Part shown: positions 15,273-22,240 of the stretch, one piece after another
Position numbering within the stretch: position 1 is the stretch's first letter
How the letters are laid out: each line of letters starts with the position of its first letter
Assembly (NCBI GenBank): GCA_964408025.1
Contig: CAYOXX010000048.1
Coordinates: 1-22,240 of the forward strand
Reading direction: 5' to 3'
Source: CAYOXX01 sp964408025
GTDB lineage: Bacteria > Acidobacteriota > DATKUA01
Length of the DNA: 22,240 nt
Made by a program: the position numbers and the translations under genes
Notes under the pieces: model-generated
The model's input: the letters and a program-made list of their open reading frames with translations, nothing else
The model's database searches: none
What the model was told of the DNA's origin: nothing

Positions 15273-17588
15273 ATGCTGCAAGGAAAGTCGAGTTTTACTC
15301 CCGTTGTGCATGTCACATTGATGTTGATTCTTGTCTTCGTGAATGCGGTCAGCGGTCAGGACAGTGAATTCGATTCAATTTCTCCGTATCGCATTACGGT
15401 TACTGACGATAGTGTGACGATCGATGGCGTGCTTGATGACGCTGCCTGGGCGAACGCTCTTGTGGTGGAATTAGATTACGAAATCTCGCCCGGGGAGAAT
15501 GCCACTCCGCCGGTACGAACTGAAGTACTTCTCACGCATACAAGAGAGTATTTATACGTTGCCTTCCGCGCATTCGATCCGGATCCATCAGCTATTCGCG
15601 CACACCTTTCCGATCGCGACGATATCTTCGGCGATGATTCTGTAAGCATATTGCTGGATACGTTCAACGATGAGCTGAGAGCATTCGAGTTCGAATGCAA
15701 TCCGCTCGGTATTCAGCGCGACGCCATGCAGAACGATGCCAGCGAGGGAGATCGCCGTCATTGGGGTGGAGACGAATCCTGGGATGTGATCTGGGAATCG
15801 GCGGGACAGATCACCGAGTGGGGCTACACCGTCGAAATGGCCATACCTTTTAACGCGTTAAGCTTCCCCAGAGCCAACGGTGAGCAGATTTGGGGATTTA
15901 TCCTTTCGCGCGATTATCCCAGGAATGTGAGGCACAGTATCCGCAATGTCCCGGAGGACCGCAGCAGAAACTGTTCTATCTGCCAGGCCGCCAAGATGGT
16001 CGGCTTCGAAGGCATCTCTCCAGGCCGAAATCTAGAGTTCACGCCCACCATCACCAGCTTTCGCTACGATGAGCGTGAAGACTTTCCCGACGGAGAAATG
16101 CTGACTGAATCTTCGGCCACCGAGCTGGGCCTGACAACCAGCTGGGGGATCACTCCCAATTTCAACCTCAACGTAGCTGTCAATCCCGATTTTTCCCAGG
16201 TGGAAGCGGACGCCTATCAGCTCGAGATAAACCGTCAATTCGCCCTGCGGTTTGAAGAGAAGCGGCCTTTCTTCCTCGAGGGCAGGGACTTTTTCAGTAC
16301 ACCTCTCAACGCCGTCTACACGCGATCGATCGTCGACCCAAGCTGGGGCGTGAAGATTACGGGCAAGGAAGGAGCCAACGCTCTCGGTCTGTACGCGGCG
16401 CGCGATGAAGTCACAAGCCTGATTGTCCCAGGTAGCCAGGAATCCGATTCAGGATCGTTGGCAGTGGAATCAACCGCTGCTGTCTTTCGCTACCGCAGGG
16501 ACGTGCTCGACAACTCCACCGTCGGCCTCCTCGTCACCGACCGGGAAGGAAGCGGTTATTTCAACCGCGTATTCGGCGTCGACGGCAGGCTGCGGCTCAC
16601 ATCGACCGATACGGTGACATTCCAGGTACTCGGGTCCAGTACCCAATACAACAAACCGCTGTTCGAGGAACTGTGGGTAGAAGAAGAAGAGGACGATGAT
16701 GAGGATGAAGAGGTGTTGGTTCTGCCGGAAGGTGTCATCAACGACTGGTCCCATGAACTCCGATACGAACACCGCACTCGAGACTGGGACGCGTCCGTTT
16801 CGCACTCGCGGCTGGGCCGGAACTTCCGCGCCGATCTCGGGCACATCTCGCGCGTGGGCTTCCAGCGGTTCGCTCTGGGTGCGGGGCGAAACTGGTACGG
16901 CGACAGCAGCGATCTGATCACACGTTTCAGCGTTGACAGTACTTACAGTCAGATTGACGAATTGGATGGCGGACTACTCGAGCGGGAGCTCGAATCCGGC
17001 GTGCGCATCCAGGGGGCGATGCAGTCGTCATTGATGTACGAATTCGTGTTCAAGCAGGAGAATTATGAAGATCTAAGCGCCGATATGAGTAGCCATTTTA
17101 TGCGTGGCTCCATCAGGCCGTACGGGGACCTGGATATCGAAATGGAATTTTCGTTTGGAGATGCCATCGACTACAGCCACGCCCGCGAGGGCTCCAGGAT
17201 ATCGTTGACGCCGGAGCTCACGCTCAACCTCGGCAGGTACTTAAGGATCAACTTCGATCACGAATATACCAGGTTCACCGTAGAGGGCGGGCGCCTGTAT
17301 CTCGCAAACGTATCTCAGGCACGCATCGTCTATCAGTTCAACGCCAGGATGTTCTTCCGCTCGATCCTGCAGTACATCGATATCCGGCGTAACCAGGCCC
17401 TGTACGAGGACGAAATCGATCCTATATCCAAGCGTCTGTTCACGCAGCTCCTGTTCTCGTACAAGCTCAACCCGCGAACCGTGCTGTTCCTGGGATACAG
17501 CGAAAATTACCAGGCCTACCAGGACATCGACTTCCTGCAAGCGGACCGCACATTCTTCATGAAAATCGGGTACGCCTGGGTACTGTAG
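15273..17588 (+). CDS. DUF5916 outer-membrane protein with CBM9-like N-terminal domain
   Basis: About 771 residues. A signal peptide (to about residue 28, VNAVSGQD) precedes a CBM9-like domain (about 35-225; DGVLDDAAWANA, then YLYVAFRAFDPDPSAI and DDSVSILLDTF). The rest is a DUF5916 beta barrel, identified by VNPDFSQVEAD followed by EEKRPFFLEGRDFF, and it ends with the aromatic strand KIGYAWVL. Such proteins are predicted outer-membrane barrels; the function is not established and binding of a surface glycan is only a guess. An 11-residue all-acidic run (470-480) sits inside the barrel region, probably a surface loop. The ATG at 15273 is preferred over the GTG at 15252 because AGGAG lies 6 nt before it. 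It is convergent with the permease pair at 17684-20495. Confidence 0.88.
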   Translation: MLQGKSSFTPVVHVTLMLILVFVNAVSGQDSEFDSISPYRITVTDDSVTIDGVLDDAAWANALVVELDYEISPGENATPPVRTEVLLTHTREYLYVAFRAFDPDPSAIRAHLSDRDDIFGDDSVSILLDTFNDELRAFEFECNPLGIQRDAMQNDASEGDRRHWGGDESWDVIWESAGQITEWGYTVEMAIPFNALSFPRANGEQIWGFILSRDYPRNVRHSIRNVPEDRSRNCSICQAAKMVGFEGISPGRNLEFTPTITSFRYDEREDFPDGEMLTESSATELGLTTSWGITPNFNLNVAVNPDFSQVEADAYQLEINRQFALRFEEKRPFFLEGRDFFSTPLNAVYTRSIVDPSWGVKITGKEGANALGLYAARDEVTSLIVPGSQESDSGSLAVESTAAVFRYRRDVLDNSTVGLLVTDREGSGYFNRVFGVDGRLRLTSTDTVTFQVLGSSTQYNKPLFEELWVEEEEDDDEDEEVLVLPEGVINDWSHELRYEHRTRDWDASVSHSRLGRNFRADLGHISRVGFQRFALGAGRNWYGDSSDLITRFSVDSTYSQIDELDGGLLERELESGVRIQGAMQSSLMYEFVFKQENYEDLSADMSSHFMRGSIRPYGDLDIEMEFSFGDAIDYSHAREGSRISLTPELTLNLGRYLRINFDHEYTRFTVEGGRLYLANVSQARIVYQFNARMFFRSILQYIDIRRNQALYEDEIDPISKRLFTQLLFSYKLNPRTVLFLGYSENYQAYQDIDFLQADRTFFMKIGYAWVL

Positions 17589-17683
17589 TATCCGTTAAGC
17601 ACTTACCAATCCCCAAACCACTCGTGTGGCCGGCTCTGTTGCCGTACCGGGGATCTGACTCGAGGCAGTCGGGGTCGCGGGGC

Positions 17684-19048
17684 TCACCTAACGTCGTAGC
17701 GGTTGTAGGCGATGATGCCGAGCATGAGCAGGATGATGTTCGCCAGCAGGAGCGAGAAGATCGGCCACATGGCGGCTTGCAGGCGAGACTCCAGGCTTGT
17801 TCCCTCGTATAAAAATTCTGGAAAAGAAGCGTAGATGTCATCCCAGGACGAGTAAGCTTCGCTATCGCCATAAGCTTTTTCCCAGATATCTTCGAAATAC
17901 TGTTCACCGTATTGATAGGACCGTATCAGGAATTCGCGCTGCCCGGCAGGCCCAGTATCCGCAAGGCAAACCAGAGCCTGAGCGAGACTTCCATACGGAG
18001 ACATCAGTGAGAGCAACTTTCCCGCTCTCTCCTGCCGGGCAATCTGCAGCCAAAATTCTCTCTCTACGTTATTGGCCTCTTTGCGGTTCTGAATCGACCG
18101 ATCCCTCAGGTTGAGATTAGTTGCCAAGTTAAGTTCGCTGAAGGGAGTGCCTTCCCTCCTCGCCTCTTCGATCAATTCCCGGTTGCTCTCCCTCAAACCG
18201 TTGGCGAAGTTGTTGTAGTTGACACGAATGTCCCTCTCGATCTGCTGTGGGGTCGGAAGAGGCCCCAGCACATCGGAAACCGCAATGGCTGTCTGGGGGA
18301 GAATTATTGTCAGCAAACCCCAGGCACCGAGGCAGAGGAAAATCGAAACCGATGGGTTGGATGTAAGTGCCGAAATGACGATCCCGATCAGGATAAAAAG
18401 GATCAGATAGATGATGGAGACCATTAGAGCCAGACTGAGGGCAAGCCAATTGTCGCCGCTGAGATTCAGTCCTGTGATGCTGAAAAAGATCAGAAGGCTG
18501 ATCAGCATGCCGACGAGGAACGGCAGTAACAACGCACCGGCCAGGCCGACCCATTTCCCGATGACTATTTTGGAGCGTGGTATCGCATTGGACATCATCA
18601 GGCGCAGTGTCGCGTTGGCCTTTTCGCCGCTTATCGAATCGAAGGAAATCATCAGGGCCAATGCGCTCACGACGACTCCGATGATGAACGTCAGATCGAC
18701 GGTGGGAAATATGTCATGGGTTACGCTCTGGGTAGCGGCGGCGACCGGATAATTCCAGGCTACAGCGTGTTTGAGTTCTATGCTGTTCGCCGACTCCGGG
18801 CAGACTCCCCGAAAGAGGGGAGAGAGGGGTGGGATCGGACGGTTGACGCTGATAAGAAAGTTCTTTCCCGTTTCCCTGCGCTCTTCCAAAGCCAGACGGT
18901 CGCGGTAGTCCTCCTCGTCTCTCAAATAATCGTTGGAGAGAACCCAGACGCTGATCGGGATCAGCAAGCAACAGATCAAAACAGTAACGATGAATCGGAC
19001 AGTCTTAATCGAAAACAATAATTCCTTGATCGCAATTGTTCCTATCAT
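17684..19048 (-). CDS. ABC-2 type permease, locus 2 second gene
   Basis: A 454-residue inner-membrane protein. A span at about 18-38 leads into a periplasmic loop with RPIPPLSPLFRGV, then the ABC-2 core with GEKANATLRLMMSNAIPRS, five spans to about 250, a helical soluble region ending in LMSPYGSLAQAL, and a final span before the C-terminus NRYDVR. Its start (MIGTIAIKELLFSIKTVRF) is the counterpart of the second permease of locus 1 (8969-10408). The gene begins 10 bp after its partner's stop, with GGAGAGG close to the ATG, so they are cotranscribed. No ATPase is encoded beside it. Base composition is lower in GC than flhA or the locus 1 pair. Confidence 0.85.
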   Translation of the reverse strand: MIGTIAIKELLFSIKTVRFIVTVLICCLLIPISVWVLSNDYLRDEEDYRDRLALEERRETGKNFLISVNRPIPPLSPLFRGVCPESANSIELKHAVAWNYPVAAATQSVTHDIFPTVDLTFIIGVVVSALALMISFDSISGEKANATLRLMMSNAIPRSKIVIGKWVGLAGALLLPFLVGMLISLLIFFSITGLNLSGDNWLALSLALMVSIIYLILFILIGIVISALTSNPSVSIFLCLGAWGLLTIILPQTAIAVSDVLGPLPTPQQIERDIRVNYNNFANGLRESNRELIEEARREGTPFSELNLATNLNLRDRSIQNRKEANNVEREFWLQIARQERAGKLLSLMSPYGSLAQALVCLADTGPAGQREFLIRSYQYGEQYFEDIWEKAYGDSEAYSSWDDIYASFPEFLYEGTSLESRLQAAMWPIFSLLLANIILLMLGIIAYNRYDVR

Positions 19049-19058
19049 GTCCTCTCCC

Positions 19059-20495
19059 CTAACGTGGATCGTAGAAAAGGAATCGTGTAAACGCGATTGC
19101 CGCCGACGCTATCGCAAAGAGAGACATCAGTAAGAAGTCGAGCCACGCAGACTCCATCGATTCTTCGATACTTAGCTGTGTGAATCCCATCTCGAGCGCT
19201 GCATCCATTATCCCAAACGCCCTTCTTCGCTCTTCCTCCGGGATATCGAATCCGCCGGCTGTATACTCCCTTCCGAACTCGGGCTCGTTCAACATGCCGG
19301 TGATGCGGTCGTTCACCATCTCCCTTATTTCTATCAGGTCGTCCTGATATCTCTCCACATCCTCGAGCCCGTTTCTGCTCAGGGCGGAATAGAGATAAGT
19401 TAGAGATCCTACGGGGGATATCCTGGCCAGGTTTGTGGTGATCTGAGCCTGGGCTTCCTTGCGCAGCAGATACTCGGAGTCAATGGCCGCCAGCTCCTCG
19501 TTTATCTGATCGCGGATGGTGTCGTGGCGCCGGCCATAACCGGCGGTATTGCTGATATTGGTGTCCTCGGGATGCTGCTCTGTGTATTCACTCTCCATCT
19601 GCTGCGCCTTCTCCAGCTTCATCCTGGCAACCTTCTGCGGGCTGTCTACGGGCGCAAACTGCTGAGCCAGCAGCGATGACAATCCCGGCAAGGCAAAAAC
19701 AAGGAGCAGCCAGAAGAAGAGCGAGATTATCAGCGCCGGGGCGGAGTTTCTGAAGAACGCTGATACTGCGGCGCCGATGCCGAAGAAGACCGCGATATGC
19801 AGAAGACTCGTCAGGAAAATCACACCGATGCGGATCGGCATCTCTCCCTGGAGGTTAACGGGGGTAAGGAAAACGAGCGTCAAGAGATAAACGAGGAATG
19901 CCGCGGAGAAGGCTGTCCAGATGGAAAACAGGCCACCCAAATACTTGCCGCCGAAAATGGAGGCGCGGGAAGCCCCGGAAACCAGCAGCACTTTCAGCGT
20001 GCCATGCTCCCTCTCCACGCAAACCAAATTGTAGGCGAACAGTATCGCCAGCAGGCTAACCAGCACTTTCATGATAAAGAGCAGATCCGGCGCGGCAAAT
20101 ATCAATTTAAGCTGATTGACTTCCTGATCGGGTTTCACTGTGATGTTAACAATCGGAAATGTTGAGACGAACTCCACCGACTGCCGCATCTGCTTGTCAA
20201 GCCCCCTGGAGAAAAACAGCAGCGGCTCTGGCCTCTTCACCATCCCCATCGGGAAGGTAAGAATGTCGGAGCTCGTAGAGCGTCCATCCTCGAACTCCCA
20301 GTAGAAGAACTTGTTCCAGAAAAGCTGGTCGCCCGGCAGCGAAAAGCTGTCCTCGTAGTTGGCCAGGCGATTGTTGTACTCCTGGCTCATCATCCCGAGG
20401 CTCACCAGGAATGCGGCCAGCATCAGGACAAACGCAACCGCGAGTTTGCCGTTGAAGATGCTGTTTCTGAGCTCGTGCAAGAATATCTCAATCAT
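19059..20495 (-). CDS. ABC-2 type permease, locus 2 first gene
   Basis: A 478-residue inner-membrane protein with a span at about 17-36, a periplasmic loop with KRPEPLLFFSRGLDKQM, an ABC-2 core with EREHGTLKVLLVSGASRA, five spans to about 265, a soluble helical region ending in RISPVGSLTYL, and a final span leading to FYDPR (a variant of the RYDVR end of the other three). It matches the first permease of locus 1 in order and in its N-terminal region. It lies 104 bp after flhA on the same strand; a weak promoter (TTGAAC, 17 bp, AACAAT, at about 20569-20597) may separate them. A GGGGGGA precedes the ATG. Partner ATPase and substrate are unknown. Confidence 0.85.
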   Translation of the reverse strand: MIEIFLHELRNSIFNGKLAVAFVLMLAAFLVSLGMMSQEYNNRLANYEDSFSLPGDQLFWNKFFYWEFEDGRSTSSDILTFPMGMVKRPEPLLFFSRGLDKQMRQSVEFVSTFPIVNITVKPDQEVNQLKLIFAAPDLLFIMKVLVSLLAILFAYNLVCVEREHGTLKVLLVSGASRASIFGGKYLGGLFSIWTAFSAAFLVYLLTLVFLTPVNLQGEMPIRIGVIFLTSLLHIAVFFGIGAAVSAFFRNSAPALIISLFFWLLLVFALPGLSSLLAQQFAPVDSPQKVARMKLEKAQQMESEYTEQHPEDTNISNTAGYGRRHDTIRDQINEELAAIDSEYLLRKEAQAQITTNLARISPVGSLTYLYSALSRNGLEDVERYQDDLIEIREMVNDRITGMLNEPEFGREYTAGGFDIPEEERRRAFGIMDAALEMGFTQLSIEESMESAWLDFLLMSLFAIASAAIAFTRFLFYDPR

Positions 20496-20599
20496 ATTCA
20501 GCTTCCCCCCGCTTCTTCATGCCCCCCGTACATTACGCACATCTTTTATTAACGGATTCGGATACGTAATTGTTCTAACCATGTTCGTGGAGTTCAAGG

Positions 20600-22240
20600 T
20601 TAAGCAACGACGCCGAGGTTAACGATGCTGATGTGGGGCGGGATTTCGGCGTGGCTGAGGATCACGAGGCCTGCGAGGAAGCGCTCGACGAGGCGGCGCA
20701 GGTGTAGGCGGACATCGCCGGAAACCAGCAGGACCGGCTGCACCGGGAAGGCCGCGGTTTCGATGGCCGTGCGCAGCTTCTCCAGCAGCTCCTGCGCCCG
20801 GTGGGGCTCCATCACCAGGTAGGCGCCGGTCTCGCCGCGCTCGACGGAGTTGTTGATGTCGGCCTCGAGCTCGGGGCTGAGCGTCAGCACCGAGAGTTCG
20901 CTCTTTTTGCCCAGGTAGGGCTGCACGATGGCGCGGCCCAGCGCCACCCGCACGTACTCGGTTAGCTGGGCGAAGTCCTTGGTCAGCGGCGCGTAGTCCC
21001 CGACCGTCTCGAGTATTGTGTGCAGGTCGCGGATGCTGACCCGCTCCTTCAGCAGGTTCTGCAGCACCTTCTGCACGCCGCCCAGCGACACCGTCTTGGG
21101 CACCAGCTCCTCGATCAGCCGCGGCGAGTTTTCGGCCACCATGTCCAGCAACGCCTGCACCTCCTGGCGGCCCAGGAGCTGGTGGGCGTGGTTCTTTATC
21201 GTCTCGGTCAGGTGGGTCGAGATTACGGTGGCGGCGTCGACTACGGTGAAGCCGCTGATCTGCGCCTTCTCCTTCTCCGACTCCGGCACCCAGAGGGCCG
21301 GCAAGCCGAAGGCCGGGTCGGTGGTGCTCACACCGTCGATCTCAGCCTCGACCTTGCCGGGGCTCATCGCCAGGTAGTGGCCCATCATCAGATCCCCACG
21401 CGAAATCTCGACGCCGCGCAGCAGGATCGAGTACTGGTTCGGCTCGAGCTGCAGGTTGTCGCGGATGCGGATCGGCGGCACGACGATGCCCAGCTCGAGC
21501 GCGATCTGGCGGCGGATGCTCTTGATCCGGTCCAGGATGTTGCCGCCCTGCTTGACGTCGACCAGGGGGATCAGGTTGTAGCCGACCTCCAGCCCCAGCG
21601 GGTCGACCGGCAGCAGCGCCTCGACCCGCTCGGGCGGCGCGATCTTCCTTTCCCTCTCTAACTCCGCGGCGGCCTCGGCGGCCGCCAGCTTCCTGGTGCT
21701 GTTGTACTTCTGGTACGCCAGGAAGCCCAGGCCGCCGGCGAGGCAGAGAAAGACGATGCGTGTTGCGGGCAGGAAGACGGCGAACAGCACCAGCATGCCG
21801 GTGCCGATGGCCAGTGGGCGGAAGTCGAAGTAGAACTGGTTTACCAGCTCGTCGCCGAGGTTCTCCCTCGAGGCGCTGCGGGTCACCACGAGGCCGGCGG
21901 CCACGGCGATGATCAGCGACGGCAGCGCGCTGACCAGGCCGTCGCCGATGGTCAGCGTGGTGAAGACCGCGGCCGCCTCCGACAGCTCCATGCCGTACGT
22001 GGTGGTGCCGATGATCAGGCCGCCGATGATGTTGATGAGCACGATGATCAGGCTGGCGATGGCGTCGCGCCTGGTGAAGCGGCTGGCGCCGTCCATGGCG
22101 CCGTAAAACGACGCCTCCTGGGCGATCCGCTCGCGCCGCGTGCGGGCCTCGTGCTCGTCGATGAAGCCGGCGTTGAGGTCGGCGTCGATCGCCATCTGCT
22201 TGCCGGGCATGGCGTCGAGGGTGAAGCGGGCGCTGACCTC
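20600..22240 (-). CDS. flhA: Flagellar type III export gate protein FlhA (N-terminus beyond the window)
   Basis: The 546 C-terminal residues of FlhA are present and the frame is open to the right edge, so roughly the first 140-150 residues are missing. FlhA forms the nonameric ring of the flagellar export gate, using the proton gradient and docking chaperone-substrate complexes. Visible are the conserved cytoplasmic FHIPEP-region motif MPGKQMAIDADLNAG, several membrane spans (for example ASLIIVLINIIGGLIIG and ALPSLIIAVAAGLVV), the linker, and the cytoplasmic domain to the end ISIVNLGVVA. The Met at 22210 is internal and not the start. Downstream, where flhF often follows flhA, there is instead the permease pair. 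Its final 97 bp recur in degraded form at 15054-15150. Confidence 0.95.
   Translation of the reverse strand, partial: EVSARFTLDAMPGKQMAIDADLNAGFIDEHEARTRRERIAQEASFYGAMDGASRFTRRDAIASLIIVLINIIGGLIIGTTTYGMELSEAAAVFTTLTIGDGLVSALPSLIIAVAAGLVVTRSASRENLGDELVNQFYFDFRPLAIGTGMLVLFAVFLPATRIVFLCLAGGLGFLAYQKYNSTRKLAAAEAAAELERERKIAPPERVEALLPVDPLGLEVGYNLIPLVDVKQGGNILDRIKSIRRQIALELGIVVPPIRIRDNLQLEPNQYSILLRGVEISRGDLMMGHYLAMSPGKVEAEIDGVSTTDPAFGLPALWVPESEKEKAQISGFTVVDAATVISTHLTETIKNHAHQLLGRQEVQALLDMVAENSPRLIEELVPKTVSLGGVQKVLQNLLKERVSIRDLHTILETVGDYAPLTKDFAQLTEYVRVALGRAIVQPYLGKKSELSVLTLSPELEADINNSVERGETGAYLVMEPHRAQELLEKLRTAIETAAFPVQPVLLVSGDVRLHLRRLVERFLAGLVILSHAEIPPHISIVNLGVVA

Noticed and set aside
22208..22210. 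Met at 22210 as the FlhA start
   Set aside because: It is the Met of the internal MPGKQMAIDADLNAG motif, and the frame stays open with FlhA-like sequence to the window edge.

Overview
The window looks like chromosomal DNA from a Gram-negative, flagellated bacterium of mostly high GC content. It holds a lipobox metalloprotease, two predicted outer-membrane beta-barrel proteins, an FlhA flagellar export gate and signal-peptide proteins. The combination of a DUF5916 barrel, an HflX with a long N-terminal extension, a HEAT-repeat/cyclophilin fusion and ABC-2 permeases ending in RYDVR suggests a deep-branching or uncultured didermic lineage (for example Acidobacteriota-like or FCB-related). I cannot fix the phylum from sequence alone.

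Layout. 1-2613 (minus) is an envelope-folding operon: HEAT repeats plus cyclophilin, then a CxxS thioredoxin-fold protein overlapping it by ATGA, then a truncated membrane-anchored protein at the left edge. 2724-4735 (plus) carries a DUF123 GIY-YIG protein and an M48 lipoprotein protease. A ~108-bp inverted-repeat element (4741-4848) follows and runs into the 3' end of queH. 4825-7051 (minus) is a two-gene unit: a serine transpeptidase (PBP-like), then queH. hflX (7228-8898, plus) has a recognisable promoter. 8969-11749 (minus) holds a pair of ABC-2 permeases. 11750-12123 is non-coding with degenerate repeats and hairpins. 12124-13772 (plus) is an MDR dehydrogenase coupled by GTGA to a methyltransferase. 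14074-14619 (minus) is a small outer-membrane barrel with a clear terminator. 14620-15272 is non-coding except for a 97-bp relic of the flhA 3' end. 15273-17588 (plus) is a DUF5916 outer-membrane barrel. 17684-20495 (minus) is a second pair of ABC-2 permeases. flhA (20600 to the right edge, minus) is cut by the window end.

Main observation. Two tandem pairs of ABC-2 permeases (8969-11749 and 17684-20495) are related gene by gene and share four local motifs, yet neither pair has an ATPase gene in the window. The second pair and the divergent DUF5916 barrel form a lower-GC module flanked by two directly repeated flhA 3' ends: a degenerate relic at 15054-15150 and the real one at 20605-20701. 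The relic still reads in frame and most codon differences are synonymous, so it appears to come from a once-functional, diverged flhA. This suggests acquisition or duplication anchored at the end of flhA. A role for the module in moving material across the envelope is inference only.
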